Notes: generated by a model from the sequence alone, not told the origin. A stretch of DNA of 64,000 bases from Prado023 sp963706875 (GCA_963706875.1 CAVPNW010000016.1:186001-250000), one strand, 5' to 3'. Positions 1-8,918 are shown, counted from the stretch's first letter. A program made the numbers and translations.

Positions 1-800
1 TTGAAGTGCAGGGTGGCCTGGACGATGGCGTTGGCCCGCTCGGCCGGGTTGCCCGACTTGAAGATCCCCGAGCCGACGAACACGCCGTCGGCGCCGAGCT
101 GCATCATCATCGCCGCATCGGCAGGGGTGGCGATGCCTCCGGCGGTGAACAGCACGACCGGCAGGGATCCACGCTCGGCGATCTCACGCACCAGCTCGTA
201 GGGGGCCTGCAGCTCCTTGGCTGCCACGTACAGCTCGTCGTGGCTCATGGAGGACAGCCTGCGGATCTCGCCGCGGATCGAGCGCATGTGGGTGGTGGCG
301 TTGGAGACGTCGCCTGTTCCGGCCTCGCCCTTGGAGCGGATCATCGCCGCGCCCTCGGTGATCCGGCGCAGGGCCTCGCCCAGGTTCGTCGCGCCGCAGA
401 CGAAGGGGACGGTGAACGCCCACTTGTCGATGTGGTGGGTGTAGTCGGCCGGGGTCAGCACCTCGGACTCGTCGATGTAGTCCACGCCGAGGGACTCGAG
501 CACCTGGGCCTCGACGAAGTGCCCGATCCGGGCCTTGGCCATGACCGGGATCGAGACCGCGTCGATGATCCCCTCGATCATGTCCGGGTCACTCATCCGC
601 GACACCCCACCCTGGGCGCGGATGTCGGCGGGGACGCGCTCGAGGGCCATGACGGCAACGGCGCCGGCATCCTCGGCGATCCGTGCCTGCTCGGCGTTGA
701 CCACGTCCATGATCACGCCGCCCTTGAGCATCTCAGCCATGCCGCGCTTGACGCGGTCGGTGCCAAGGACGGTTCCTGCGGTGTCTTCGGTGCTGCTCAC
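1..800 (-). CDS. pdxS: Pyridoxal 5'-phosphate synthase, PdxS subunit (3' end cut by window)
   Basis: PdxS makes pyridoxal 5'-phosphate from ribose 5-phosphate, glyceraldehyde 3-phosphate and ammonia supplied by the PdxT glutaminase. The reverse-strand translation begins VSSTEDTAGTVLGTDRVKRG and runs through family blocks such as KGGVIMDVVNAEQARIAEDA, MSDPDMIEGII and the (beta/alpha)8 phosphate loop FTAGGIATPADAAMMMQLGA. About 266 residues are present; the C-terminal tail and stop lie beyond position 1. The GTG start at 800 is preceded by AGGAG at good spacing, and a -10-like TAACCT lies about 35 nt upstream. The PimA-side neighbours match the mycobacterial order in which pdxS follows the phosphatidylinositol mannoside genes. 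Family call is certain; the missing end cannot be checked. Confidence 0.96.
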   Translation of the reverse strand, partial: MSSTEDTAGTVLGTDRVKRGMAEMLKGGVIMDVVNAEQARIAEDAGAVAVMALERVPADIRAQGGVSRMSDPDMIEGIIDAVSIPVMAKARIGHFVEAQVLESLGVDYIDESEVLTPADYTHHIDKWAFTVPFVCGATNLGEALRRITEGAAMIRSKGEAGTGDVSNATTHMRSIRGEIRRLSSMSHDELYVAAKELQAPYELVREIAERGSLPVVLFTAGGIATPADAAMMMQLGADGVFVGSGIFKSGNPAERANAIVQATLHF

Positions 801-833
801 GAGTTCTCCTGCGCCGGTCGGGACGATGGGACA

Positions 834-839
834 AGGTTA
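834..839 (-). promoter_or_regulatory. -10-like box for pdxS
   Basis: TAACCT on the minus strand, about 33 nt before the pdxS GTG and followed by an AGGAG ribosome site. No convincing -35 box was seen. Pattern-based inference only. Confidence 0.45.
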
Positions 840-887
840 CGTCCCGGGGCGCGGAGGCGCGAAACGCTGATCGAGCGGGCGGGCGCG

Positions 888-1919
888 CTACTCGATCGTG
901 ACCTTGCTGGTCCGGTCCTTGAGCAGGATCCAGACCTGTCCCGGATCGAGGACCACGGGGTTCCCATCGAGGTCGGTGTAGGCCGTGGGCTGCGCATCCG
1001 AGTTCTTCTCCCAGAGGATCTTCTGCGACCTCCCGTCCCGCAGGAGCACGCCCTTGCCCGACCCGGTCAGGATGGTCAGCGGCGTCCGGCCGCCGAACTT
1101 GTCGCCGAAGCCGGAGTCCACCTCCTTGACGTACTGGACGATGACTGATGATGCGCGCTGCACTCCGGGCTTGTCGGTGTCCAGGGCCTGACGGCCGTTC
1201 ATCCAGACGTCGTAGTGGTCCTTCTTGGCGTTCCAGCGGAACTGCACCGACATCGACGGCCACCGTGCGGTGACCCGCGTGGTCTGCTTGCCACCGTCGG
1301 GGGCCTGCTCGTCGAACACGAACCCGATGTCCTGGGAGACGGCGGTCGCCCCCGAGGTGGCCAGGATCTCCTGCGGGTCGGCCATGAGGTTGTACGGCGC
1401 GTAGCGTCCCGTCCCCCGTTCCCTGGAGAAGCCGGGGCTGTTGACGTCCTGGGAGACCTGGGTCCAGTCCGCCGCAGCCAGCTTGGGCTGCAGGCGTCGT
1501 TGCGCCCCGGAGTAGACGAAAGCGATGTCGCCGAGAGGCGCGAACAGTTCGATGTCGCTGACCCGGGCGCTACGGATCGGCCCGACGGTGCCGGGCATGT
1601 CCGTGGAGAACACCGCAGCCAGGCGGGTCAGGCCCCACTCCACCGGTTCGACGTACACGATGTCGGCCTTCACCAGGCCCCGGTGCGGCTGGGCACTCGG
1701 GGTGTTGTCGAGCTTCACGACCATCACGGGCGTTTCCACACCACCCTCGCGCCCGCTGAACGGTGAGGTGGTGGGGGCAACCGGCACGGGCTCCGGGGAC
1801 GGGCTCTGGCTCGTCGGCGGCGACGCGGTGGACGTCACGGGCGCGTCCACCACCGCGCCATCCGGGCCACAGGCCGCCAGCAGGAGCCCGAGACCGACCA
1901 CGACAGCCATCCGACGCAT
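888..1919 (-). CDS. DUF3048 domain lipoprotein
   Basis: 343-residue secreted lipoprotein. Residues 1-17 form a lipobox signal (GLLLAAC, Cys17), then a Ser/Thr/Pro-rich linker to about residue 55. The DUF3048 fold follows, with conserved stretches VKLDNTPSAQPHRGL, IGPIRSAR-like TVGPIRSARVSDIEL, and a C-terminal part with WILLKD. Relatives include Bacillus YerB; the molecular function is not established and I do not assign one. It is read toward pdxS but probably transcribed separately, because TACTGT lies 6 nt before the ATG, a leaderless-type start. Family call firm, role unknown. Confidence 0.9.
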   Translation of the reverse strand: MRRMAVVVGLGLLLAACGPDGAVVDAPVTSTASPPTSQSPSPEPVPVAPTTSPFSGREGGVETPVMVVKLDNTPSAQPHRGLVKADIVYVEPVEWGLTRLAAVFSTDMPGTVGPIRSARVSDIELFAPLGDIAFVYSGAQRRLQPKLAAADWTQVSQDVNSPGFSRERGTGRYAPYNLMADPQEILATSGATAVSQDIGFVFDEQAPDGGKQTTRVTARWPSMSVQFRWNAKKDHYDVWMNGRQALDTDKPGVQRASSVIVQYVKEVDSGFGDKFGGRTPLTILTGSGKGVLLRDGRSQKILWEKNSDAQPTAYTDLDGNPVVLDPGQVWILLKDRTSKVTIE

Positions 1920-1925
1920 GCCCTC

Positions 1926-1931
1926 ACAGTA
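1926..1931 (-). promoter_or_regulatory. Leaderless-type -10 box of DUF3048 gene
   Basis: TACTGT, six bases, then ATG at 1919. The TAnnnT-N6/7-start layout recurs at thirteen other genes here. Confidence 0.6.
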
Positions 1932-2051
1932 GTTGCGCCGACGCCGGCCCCCGGTCAGCGACTCAGCAGGTTTGCCGAGCGTTCATCCACGGCAGTGCAC
2001 CGCCCCCACGGCGGAGCGCGGAAGTTCGATCCACGGCCACCCGGGCCGTGC

Positions 2052-2609
2052 TCAGGCCAGGGCGTCGAAGGTCGATGGGGCCTGGTCGTCCATCTCGAAC
2101 ATCTGCGGGCGTGGGGCATTGCCCGCCAGGCGGAACAGCCGCACCAGCCGACCCTGGCGCAGCAGCCGTGCTGCCTGGACCCCGTCATTGAGGAACCGGC
2201 GCGAGAGGGTCACCTGGCGGCAGGAGGCAGCCAGGTCCAGGAGCAGCTCCTCGCCCTCGGGAACGGAGCGCAGCTCGTCGACCGCCTGCTGGTCGGCGAA
2301 CACCTCGCGCAGGTCGCGCGACATCTCCGACTCGACGATCCCGGCCTCCACGGAGTCAGCGGGATCGGTGTTGCGCGAGCGGCTCGCGGCCTGCGCGAGC
2401 ACGATCGCACTCGCCGGGTCCAGCAGGCCGGACGTGGCCAGCGCCTCGGCGGCGCGCGCCCGACGCAGCAGCTGGGCGTCCAGGGACGCGCGGGCCAGGT
2501 CGATGCGGTGGTGCAGTCGGTCGATCCGGCCGGCCTTGGCGCTCAGGCGCCAGACGACGAAGGCCACGAACAGGCCGATGACGATCCCCCAGCCGACATC
2601 GATCTTCAT
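2052..2609 (-). CDS. Conserved membrane-anchored protein of the pimA locus
   Basis: 185 residues. One N-terminal membrane segment (about residues 5-23, GWGIVIGLFVAFVVWRL) is followed by a helical, Ala/Leu/Arg-rich cytoplasmic part likely to form coiled coil (RIDRLHHRIDLARASLDAQLLRRA). It overlaps the pimA stop by 4 bp (ATGA), so it is translationally coupled to pimA. A membrane protein occupies the same place between pimA and pdxS in many actinomycetes, but its function is unknown to me. No enzymatic motif is visible. Confidence 0.82.
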   Translation of the reverse strand: MKIDVGWGIVIGLFVAFVVWRLSAKAGRIDRLHHRIDLARASLDAQLLRRARAAEALATSGLLDPASAIVLAQAASRSRNTDPADSVEAGIVESEMSRDLREVFADQQAVDELRSVPEGEELLLDLAASCRQVTLSRRFLNDGVQAARLLRQGRLVRLFRLAGNAPRPQMFEMDDQAPSTFDALA

Positions 2610-3808
2610 GCCTCATCCGCCTTGCTGCTCCCACCCCACGACGGGCGGCGCAACGGCAGGCGACCCCAGAACTGCCCCGAGAGATCCGCCTCGACCTTCT
2701 CCCCACCCGGCGTGACGCTCTCGTAGACCGACAGCACCTGACGCGCCACCGTCTCCCAGTCGAACTGGGCGGCCCGCTCCCGTCCGGCAGCGCGAAGGGC
2801 GTCGCGGCGGGATGGGTCGCCGAGGAGCTCGATCAGCCGGTCGGCGAGGTCCTCGGCGTCCTCGTTGCGGAAGTGCACGCCCGCCCGGCCCTCATCCAGG
2901 ACTCGCTGGAAGGCCTCGATGTCGCTGGCCACCACCGGGGCCCCGGCGGCCATCGCCTCCAGCAGGATGATCCCGAACGACTCCCCGCCGGTGTTCGGTG
3001 CCACATAGATGTCGGCCGACCGAAGCCCTCGGGCCTTGTCCTCCTCGCTGACCAGGCCGAGGAACTCCACGCGCTTCGCCAGCTCCGGATCCATCCCGGA
3101 GCGCACCTCGTCGACATCCCCGGGCCCGGCGACCAGCAGCGAGACGTCCGGGACGCTGGCCACGACGCGGGGCAGTGCGGCCAGCAGGGTGGGCAGGCCC
3201 TTGCGCGGCTCGTCGATCCGGCCCAGGAACATCAGGGTGTTGCTACCGCGTGCGCGCCCGGGCAGGGTCTCCTCACCGGCGTACGCGCTGCAGTCAACCC
3301 CGTTGGGGATGAGCACCGCGTCACCGCCGGTGTACTCGACCAACGAGCGGCGGGCGTACTCGCTGACTGCGATCCGGGCCCGGACCTTCTCCATCGCGCT
3401 GCGCACCATGGGGGCCATGGCGTTGAGGTCCCGCCGCGACGAGGCCAGGCTCGCGTGCCACGTGGCCACGATGGGGCCGTCGGCGACCCAGATCGACAGG
3501 ATCGACAGGGTCGGCCCCGCCGGTTCATGCACGTGCAGGATGTCGAGGTCGGAGTCCTTGATCCATCGACGGGCCTTCGCCGTGGCGACTGGGCCGAAGT
3601 TGATCTTGGCCACCGACCCGTTGGAGCTGATGGAGATCGGCTTGCCACCGCTGGTGACGTACTCGGGCAGCGCATCCTCGTCCTCGGCCGGGGCCAGGAT
3701 CACCGCCTCATGGCCCATCCTCATCAGGGCCAGGCGCAGGTCGTGGATGTGCGCAGCCACGCCCCCCGGGGTGTCCCAGGCGTACGGGCACACCAGTCCG
3801 ACGCGCAT
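2606..3808 (-). CDS. pimA: Phosphatidylinositol alpha-mannosyltransferase PimA
   Basis: GT4, GT-B fold enzyme that transfers mannose from GDP-mannose to the inositol of phosphatidylinositol at the inner face of the membrane, the first step of phosphatidylinositol mannoside synthesis. The N-terminus MRVGLVCPYAWDTPGGVAAH matches the family, residues near 120 give HASLASSRRDLNAM, and the C-terminal GT4 signature is GGESFGIILLEAMAAGAPVV. The ATG at 3808 is preferred because known PimA proteins begin MRI/MRV; a GTG at 3811 would add one residue. It overlaps the patA stop (TGATG), so pgsA-patA-pimA-downstream gene form one operon. Confidence 0.94.
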   Translation of the reverse strand: MRVGLVCPYAWDTPGGVAAHIHDLRLALMRMGHEAVILAPAEDEDALPEYVTSGGKPISISSNGSVAKINFGPVATAKARRWIKDSDLDILHVHEPAGPTLSILSIWVADGPIVATWHASLASSRRDLNAMAPMVRSAMEKVRARIAVSEYARRSLVEYTGGDAVLIPNGVDCSAYAGEETLPGRARGSNTLMFLGRIDEPRKGLPTLLAALPRVVASVPDVSLLVAGPGDVDEVRSGMDPELAKRVEFLGLVSEEDKARGLRSADIYVAPNTGGESFGIILLEAMAAGAPVVASDIEAFQRVLDEGRAGVHFRNEDAEDLADRLIELLGDPSRRDALRAAGRERAAQFDWETVARQVLSVYESVTPGGEKVEADLSGQFWGRLPLRRPSWGGSSKADEA

Positions 3809-4722
3809 CACGTGTCCCGCTCGGAGGCGTCCTGTGCAGCCAGGCGGGCGGGGTCCAGGTCCGCCAGCCAGAGCCGCTGGAGCATGTGCCAGTCACTCGG
3901 GTGCGCGGCGATGCCGCCGGCCAGGGCATCGGCGACTGCCTGGGTGGTCACGCGGATCCGCTCGTCGCGCTCACCGGTCGTGGGGGGCACGACCTCGGGC
4001 AGGATCTCGGCAACGTTGTGGCCCTCCCAGAACAGCTTCACGGGCACGAGCGAGGCGCCGGTGTCCACGGCCAGTGCGGCCGGACCGGCGGGGAACCGCG
4101 CGGTCTCGCCGAAGAACTGCACATCGACCCCCTTGGCGGACAGGTCGCGGTCAGCCAGGAGCGCCACCAGGCCGCCGGACTCGAGCGTGCCGCGCAGCTC
4201 CTGGTAGACCCCCGGGTCCCCCAGTCCGTGGATGCGCATCCCCAGGGAGGTCCGGAAGTCGACGAACGCGGTGTACAGCCGCTCGGGCTCGAGCTTCTCG
4301 GCCACGGTGTTGATCGGGGAGATGTGCCGGGAGCACCAGGCGCCGGCATGGTCCCAGTTGCCCATGTGCGGCAGGGCGGCGATGGCACCGCGGCCCGAGG
4401 CCACCGGGTCCGACAGCCGCTCGGGATGGCGCAGATCGAACGTGTCGATGCGTGCGCCGTCCCACCCGGGCAGGCGGAAGGCGTCGCACCAGTAGCGCAT
4501 GTAGGAACGCATGCCCTCCCGTGAGAGCTCGCGCAGCTCGTCGGGGGCAACCGGTCCCACGACGCGGCTCAGGTTGGCCTCGAGTCGGCGGACCGAGGGG
4601 CCGTGAGTGCGCCACTGCTGGTCGGCGATCTGGTCGAACATCGAGTACGCCACACGCTCGGGCATCAGCCGAACGGCCCGCCAACCCCCGGCATAGGCCA
4701 GGTACGTCGCCTGCTCCTTCAC
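3808..4722 (-). CDS. patA: Phosphatidylinositol mannoside acyltransferase
   Basis: 304-residue LpxL/HtrB-type lysophospholipid acyltransferase. In the PatA family it moves palmitate from a thioester donor to the mannose of PIM1/PIM2. The catalytic HX4D box is visible as HMGNWD at residues 119-124, followed by LLADRDLS and FFGETARFPAGPAALA, the usual substrate-pocket blocks. The GTG start at 4722 lies 7 bp after the pgsA stop, and its stop overlaps the pimA start. The position between pgsA and pimA matches Rv2611c in M. tuberculosis. Substrate preference is inferred from family and place. Confidence 0.92.
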   Translation of the reverse strand: MKEQATYLAYAGGWRAVRLMPERVAYSMFDQIADQQWRTHGPSVRRLEANLSRVVGPVAPDELRELSREGMRSYMRYWCDAFRLPGWDGARIDTFDLRHPERLSDPVASGRGAIAALPHMGNWDHAGAWCSRHISPINTVAEKLEPERLYTAFVDFRTSLGMRIHGLGDPGVYQELRGTLESGGLVALLADRDLSAKGVDVQFFGETARFPAGPAALAVDTGASLVPVKLFWEGHNVAEILPEVVPPTTGERDERIRVTTQAVADALAGGIAAHPSDWHMLQRLWLADLDPARLAAQDASERDT

Positions 4723-4729
4723 CGCGCGC

Positions 4730-5389
4730 TCACTGCCCGGTGTCGGACGCGTCCGGCTGCTGTCCGTTGAGCGGCTTCAGCTGGCGACGCACGTCCAGAC
4801 CCCGCTGGAAGACCGTGATGGTCGTCAGCACGGCCAGGATGGCCACCGCGACGGTCATGCCCCAGTTGACGAACTGGTACAGGATCGCGCCGACGCCGAG
4901 GATGATCATCCGCTCCGCACGCTCGGCGATGCCCCCGTTGGCTGTGGCCCCCACGGCCTCGGCGCGCGCCTTGGCATAGCTGACGACCGTCCCGCCGACG
5001 AGGCAGACCCAGGCCAGGATCGTCGTCGCCGTTGCGAAGAACGCAGTCGGCACGTCACGCTGCCACGCCGCCCAGATGAGCACTCCGCCGAAGACCGCAC
5101 CGTCGGCGACCCGGTCGAGGGTCGCGTCGAACCAGGCGCCCCACGGGCCCTGCGTCCCGCTGAGGCGGGCCATGGTCCCGTCGAGCACGTCTGCGGACGT
5201 GAACAGGAACAGCAGGATGACCGCGGGGACGAAGTGGCCCTGCGGGATCAGGATCAGGGCGGTCAGCACCGTCAGGATGGTGCCCGTCATGGTCACCATG
5301 TCCGGGGTGACCTTCATGCGCAGCAGTCCGCGCGCCATCGGCTCGACGACAGGGGCGATGACGCCACGGGCGTCGGCATTGTTCAGCAT
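4730..5389 (-). CDS. pgsA: CDP-alcohol phosphatidyltransferase, phosphatidylinositol phosphate synthase type
   Basis: Integral membrane enzyme, 219 residues from the chosen start. The CDP-alcohol phosphotransferase motif DX2DGX2ARX8GX3DX3D is intact (D67, D70, G71, A74, R75, G84, D88, D92). Heading the patA-pimA operon, it most likely joins CDP-diacylglycerol to inositol 1-phosphate to make phosphatidylinositol phosphate, as PgsA1 does in mycobacteria. A longer frame begins at 5494, but the ATG at 5389 gives the family length and N-terminus (ARGLLRMKVTPDMV). A TACGAT box 10 nt before that ATG would exclude the longer form. Confidence 0.9.
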   Translation of the reverse strand: MLNNADARGVIAPVVEPMARGLLRMKVTPDMVTMTGTILTVLTALILIPQGHFVPAVILLFLFTSADVLDGTMARLSGTQGPWGAWFDATLDRVADGAVFGGVLIWAAWQRDVPTAFFATATTILAWVCLVGGTVVSYAKARAEAVGATANGGIAERAERMIILGVGAILYQFVNWGMTVAVAILAVLTTITVFQRGLDVRRQLKPLNGQQPDASDTGQ

Positions 5390-5399
5390 GAGGAGGCTG

Positions 5400-5405
5400 A
5401 TCGTA
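5400..5405 (-). promoter_or_regulatory. -10-like box of the pgsA-patA-pimA operon
   Basis: TACGAT, 10 nt before the ATG at 5389, implies a very short or absent leader. It supports the shorter pgsA start. Confidence 0.45.
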
Positions 5406-5497
5406 GCGAGAAACCCGACCCCGAGTGCGCAGGACGAAGGTCCTTGTTGCAAGGCTTGCGCCTTGGGAGACTTCAGACCCGCGACGAAAGGCACCTC

Positions 5498-7645
5498 ATG
5501 GCACAGGCGAACACCTCAGGGGGTGGGTCGGTCTCTGCACCGGCCAGCCCCGCCGACATCCGCAACGTGGTCCTGGTCGGACCGTCCGGTGCGGGCAAGA
5601 CGACGCTGCTCGAGGCGATGCTGGCCGCAACCGGGACCATCCCGCGTGCCGGGCGGACCACCGAGGGCACCACGGTGTCGGACTTCGACGACGCCGAGGT
5701 TCGCCAGCAGCGGTCGGTCGGCCTCGCGCTGGCGCCGGTCGTCGTCGACGGGGTGAAGATCAACTTCCTGGACACACCTGGCTACGCCGACTTCGTCGGC
5801 GACCTGCGCGCCGGCCTTCGGGCCGCTGACGCCGCCCTGTTCGTGATCTCGGCCGTCGACGGCGTCGACGGCGGCACGCAGATGCTCTGGGAGGAGTGCG
5901 CTGCCGTCGGGATGCCAAGGGCCGTCGTCGTCACCCGCCTGGACCACCCGAGGGCCGACTTCGATGAGCTCGTGGCGATCTGCCAGCGGGTCTTCGGCGA
6001 TGGCGTCATGCCCCTGATGCTCCCGATGATGGCCGACGACGGCACGCCTGCGGGCTTCATCGACCTGATCACCGAGCGGATCCATGACTACTCCACCGGG
6101 ACGCGGGTGGATCGCGAGCCGGAGGCCACCCACCTCGAGCTGATCGAGGGCACCCGCGCAGGCCTGATCGAGGGGATCATCGCCGAGAGCGAGGACGAGA
6201 CCCTCATGGACCGCTACCTCGCCGGTGAGCACATCGACCACGACACCCTGATCGCCGACCTGGAGATGGCCGTCGCCCGGGGTTCGTTCTACCCGGTGAT
6301 CGCCACCGCGGTGGAGCTCGGTGGCCTCGGCACGACCGAGGTCCTGGACCTGGTGCGCCGGGGCTTCCCGTCGCCGCTGGAGCACCCGCTGCCGCCGGTC
6401 ACCACCCCGGACGGCCAGCCGCGCGGCCCGCTGGCCTGCGATCCCGCTGGCCCCCTGTGCGCCGAGGTCGTCAAGACCACCACCGATCCCTACGTCGGGC
6501 GGCTGTCGCTGGTCCGCGTCTTCTCCGGACGGATCACGCCGGACTCGATCGTCCATGTCTCGGGGCACTTCGGCGGCCAGCGCGGGCACGAGGACCACGA
6601 CCTCGATGAGCGGATCGGGGCGCTGTCCAGCCCGCTGGGCAAGGTGCAGCGCACGATCGACGCCGGTATCGCCGGTGACATCGTCGCCGTGGCCAAGCTC
6701 ACCCGCGCCGAGACCGGGGACACGCTGTCGGACAAGGACACCCCACTGCTCATGGAGCCCTGGCTCATGCCCGACGCGCTGCTCCCGGTGGCGATCGTGG
6801 CCAAGTCCAAGGCCGACGAGGACAAGCTCGGCGCAGCCCTGAACCGGCTGGTGGCCGAGGACGCGACCCTGCGCCTGGACCGCAACGGGGAGACGGGCCA
6901 GCTCGTGCTGTGGTGCATGGGCGAGGCGCACGTCGACGTCCTGCTCGACCGCCTGCGCAACCGGTACGGCGTCGCCGTGGAGTCCGAGGAGCTGCGGGTC
7001 TCGTTGCGTGAGACCTTCGCGTCCCCGGCGAAGGCCAAGGGCCGGCACGTCAAGCAGTCCGGCGGGCACGGGCAGTACGCCGTCTGCGACATCGAGGTCG
7101 CCCCGCTGCCCGCGGGCTCGGGCTTCGAGTTCGTCGACAAGGTCGTCGGCGGGTCGGTCCCGCGCCAGTTCATCCCCTCGGTGGAGAAGGGCGTGCGCAC
7201 CCAGATGGAGCGCGGGGTCGTCGCCGGGTACCCGGTCGTCGACATCCAGGTGACCCTCTACGACGGCAAGGCGCACTCGGTGGACTCCTCGGACATGGCG
7301 TTCCAGATGGCCGGCGCCCTGGCCCTCAAGGAGGCCGCCGCGGCAGCCCAGATCTCGATGCTCGAGCCGGTGTCGGCCATCAGCGTCCTGGTCTCCGATG
7401 AGTACGTGGGTGCCGTCATGGGTGACCTGTCCGGCCGTCGCGGCCGGGTCTCGGGCACCGAGCCGGCTGGCAATGGCCGCACGCTCATCAAGGCCGAGGT
7501 CCCCGAGCTGGAGCTGACCCGCTACGCGATCGAGCTGCGCTCGATGTCGCATGGCACGGGCACCTTCAACCGCACCTACATCGGCCACGAGCCGATGCCG
7601 ACGCAGATCGCCAAGAAGGTCATCGAGGCGAGCCCGAAGCACTGA
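5498..7645 (+). CDS. fusA2: Elongation factor G-like GTPase (EF-G2 family)
   Basis: 715 residues with the full EF-G domain order: GTPase domain with P-loop GPSGAGKT (about residues 28-35) and G3 DTPGYADF, domain II, then domains III-V ending in a typical EF-G C-terminus (RSMSHGTGTFNRTYIGHEPM). The G4 motif NKXD of true EF-G reads TRLD here, as in the actinobacterial EF-G-like paralogs (Rv0120c type), so it is probably not the main translocase. The ATG at 5498 has GAAAGG at fair spacing and the N-terminal VVLVGPSGAGKT block; the frame upstream lacks coding character. Its exact role is not established. Confidence 0.88.
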   Translation: MAQANTSGGGSVSAPASPADIRNVVLVGPSGAGKTTLLEAMLAATGTIPRAGRTTEGTTVSDFDDAEVRQQRSVGLALAPVVVDGVKINFLDTPGYADFVGDLRAGLRAADAALFVISAVDGVDGGTQMLWEECAAVGMPRAVVVTRLDHPRADFDELVAICQRVFGDGVMPLMLPMMADDGTPAGFIDLITERIHDYSTGTRVDREPEATHLELIEGTRAGLIEGIIAESEDETLMDRYLAGEHIDHDTLIADLEMAVARGSFYPVIATAVELGGLGTTEVLDLVRRGFPSPLEHPLPPVTTPDGQPRGPLACDPAGPLCAEVVKTTTDPYVGRLSLVRVFSGRITPDSIVHVSGHFGGQRGHEDHDLDERIGALSSPLGKVQRTIDAGIAGDIVAVAKLTRAETGDTLSDKDTPLLMEPWLMPDALLPVAIVAKSKADEDKLGAALNRLVAEDATLRLDRNGETGQLVLWCMGEAHVDVLLDRLRNRYGVAVESEELRVSLRETFASPAKAKGRHVKQSGGHGQYAVCDIEVAPLPAGSGFEFVDKVVGGSVPRQFIPSVEKGVRTQMERGVVAGYPVVDIQVTLYDGKAHSVDSSDMAFQMAGALALKEAAAAAQISMLEPVSAISVLVSDEYVGAVMGDLSGRRGRVSGTEPAGNGRTLIKAEVPELELTRYAIELRSMSHGTGTFNRTYIGHEPMPTQIAKKVIEASPKH

Positions 7646-7657
7646 CCCCCGCTCGCA

Positions 7658-7692
7658 GGAGGGGCCGTTCCCACACCGGGTGCGGCCCCTCC
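7658..7692. terminator. Hairpin between fusA2 and the hotdog-fold gene
   Basis: Perfect 10-bp inverted repeat, GGAGGGGCCG and CGGCCCCTCC, with a 15-nt loop, between convergent genes. There is no T-tract, as is common in high-G+C actinomycetes. A bidirectional terminator is the simplest reading. Confidence 0.6.
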
Positions 7693-7722
7693 CGCTGTGT
7701 CAGCGCCAGCCAGCCCGCGCAG

Positions 7723-8172
7723 TCAGCGGCGGACGGGCTTGAGGGTCCAGAGGAAGCTCGCCTCGCCGGTGACCGTCCAGTCCTCAGTGGACAGGGTCAC
7801 GTCGATCCGGAACTCGGGGCGCTCGCCGGCGTCGAGGCGGGCCACGATCGACTCCGGGGTGTCGTGCATCAGCGCCTCGGCATACATGGGCCCCATTGCG
7901 ATCTTCTTGAACCGGATGGAGGCATCCACGGGCAGCGGGGTGGCGCGATCGAGCAGCATCCCGAAGTTCCCCAGCACGATCGCCCCGGTGGCAGTCTCCG
8001 CGAGGGTGAACATCGCGCCGGCGTGCGGGCCGCCCACGTGGTTGCGGTACTCGGGCTTGTCCGGCAGGCGCAGCAGGACCCGCTGCGGTGCCAGTTCGAG
8101 GAACTCCAGTTCCAGGGTCCCCACCATCGGGACCACCGTGGGCATCTGCGCGACGAGGGTGTGGAAGTCCAT
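7723..8172 (-). CDS. DUF4442 hotdog-fold thioesterase-like protein
   Basis: 149 residues with the PaaI/YiiD-like hotdog layout: N-terminal helix, then LRLPDKPEYRNHVGGPHAGAMFTLAETATGAIV. The HxGAxF/AE region lies at about residues 49-60 and forms the hotdog active-site helix. Members are assigned to acyl-CoA thioester hydrolysis, but the substrate here is unknown. The ATG at 8172 is fixed by TAGCCT lying 7 nt upstream and by the family N-terminus; the longer open frame upstream overlaps the divergent HAD gene and is not coding. Confidence 0.85.
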   Translation of the reverse strand: MDFHTLVAQMPTVVPMVGTLELEFLELAPQRVLLRLPDKPEYRNHVGGPHAGAMFTLAETATGAIVLGNFGMLLDRATPLPVDASIRFKKIAMGPMYAEALMHDTPESIVARLDAGERPEFRIDVTLSTEDWTVTGEASFLWTLKPVRR

Positions 8173-8179
8173 GCCTGCG

Positions 8180-8185
8180 AGGCTA
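8180..8185 (-). promoter_or_regulatory. Leaderless-type -10 box of DUF4442 gene
   Basis: TAGCCT, seven bases, then ATG at 8172. Confidence 0.6.
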
Positions 8186-8317
8186 TCGACCAGGCAGGGC
8201 CCGATCGCCACCGGTCCCCCGCCACCGACCCCCTGCGGAATCTCCCTGACCTCACGGGATCTCGCTGAAGCGCGGGAGACCCTGTGCCGTTGCGGAGAAT
8301 CTGCCAGGGTTGGGCGG

Positions 8318-8323
8318 TAGCGT
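8318..8323 (+). promoter_or_regulatory. Leaderless-type -10 box of HAD gene
   Basis: TAGCGT, seven bases, then ATG at 8331. It argues for that ATG over an in-frame TTG at 8310. Confidence 0.6.
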
Positions 8324-8330
8324 CGCGCAC

Positions 8331-8918
8331 ATGTCTGACGACATCCCGGCTTCCCCGGACGGCACTGCGGCGCCGAGCTCGGCGCTGCCCAGCGTCGCCG
8401 TCTTCGACATCGACGGGGTGCTTGCCGACGTGCGCCACCGTCTGCACCACGTGGCCTCGCGGCCCAAGGACTGGGATGCGTTCTTCGGCGCCGCCCCGCA
8501 GGACCCGCCGCTGCGCGAGGGCCTCGGGGCCGTGGCGACCGCGTATCGCGCCGGGCACGTGGTCGTCTACCTGACGGGACGGCCGGAGAGATGCCGCGCC
8601 GCGACACTGACCTGGCTGGCCGACCAGGGCCTGCCCGACGGTGAGCTGTTCATGCGCGACGACGCCGATCGCCGTCCGGCGCGGATCACGAAGGTGGCCG
8701 CGCTGCGCCGCCTGTCGCGCCGCTACCAGGTCGAGGCGTTCGTCGACGATGACGCAGCCGTCGTCGAGGCCGTGCGTGCTGCCGGGTTCCCCGTGCTGCA
8801 CGCTCTGTGGATGGAACCCTCAACCTCAGGTGCAGACTCCGCATCGGACCTGCCCGGGCTGGGCGCGTCCGCCCAGGCCGTCCTCTTCGAGATCCAGGAG
8901 GCGGAGGGCCGCACCTGA
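8331..8918 (+). CDS. HAD-superfamily phosphatase-like protein
   Basis: 195 residues. HAD motif I is FDIDGVLADVRHRL (Asp nucleophile pair near residues 24-26), motif II is YLTGRPE, and a motif IV-like acidic pair is AFVDDDAAVV. The layout resembles the polynucleotide kinase 3'-phosphatase / LNS2-type HAD group, in which an Arg/His-rich stretch follows motif I. It is probably a small-molecule or nucleic-acid phosphatase; the substrate cannot be read from the sequence. It converges with gcvP, 69 bp apart. Confidence 0.82.
   Translation: MSDDIPASPDGTAAPSSALPSVAVFDIDGVLADVRHRLHHVASRPKDWDAFFGAAPQDPPLREGLGAVATAYRAGHVVVYLTGRPERCRAATLTWLADQGLPDGELFMRDDADRRPARITKVAALRRLSRRYQVEAFVDDDAAVVEAVRAAGFPVLHALWMEPSTSGADSASDLPGLGASAQAVLFEIQEAEGRT

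Noticed and set aside
5390..5494. N-terminal extension of the pgsA product to 254 residues
   Set aside because: It would cross the predicted promoter, exceeds the family length and lacks a ribosome site.
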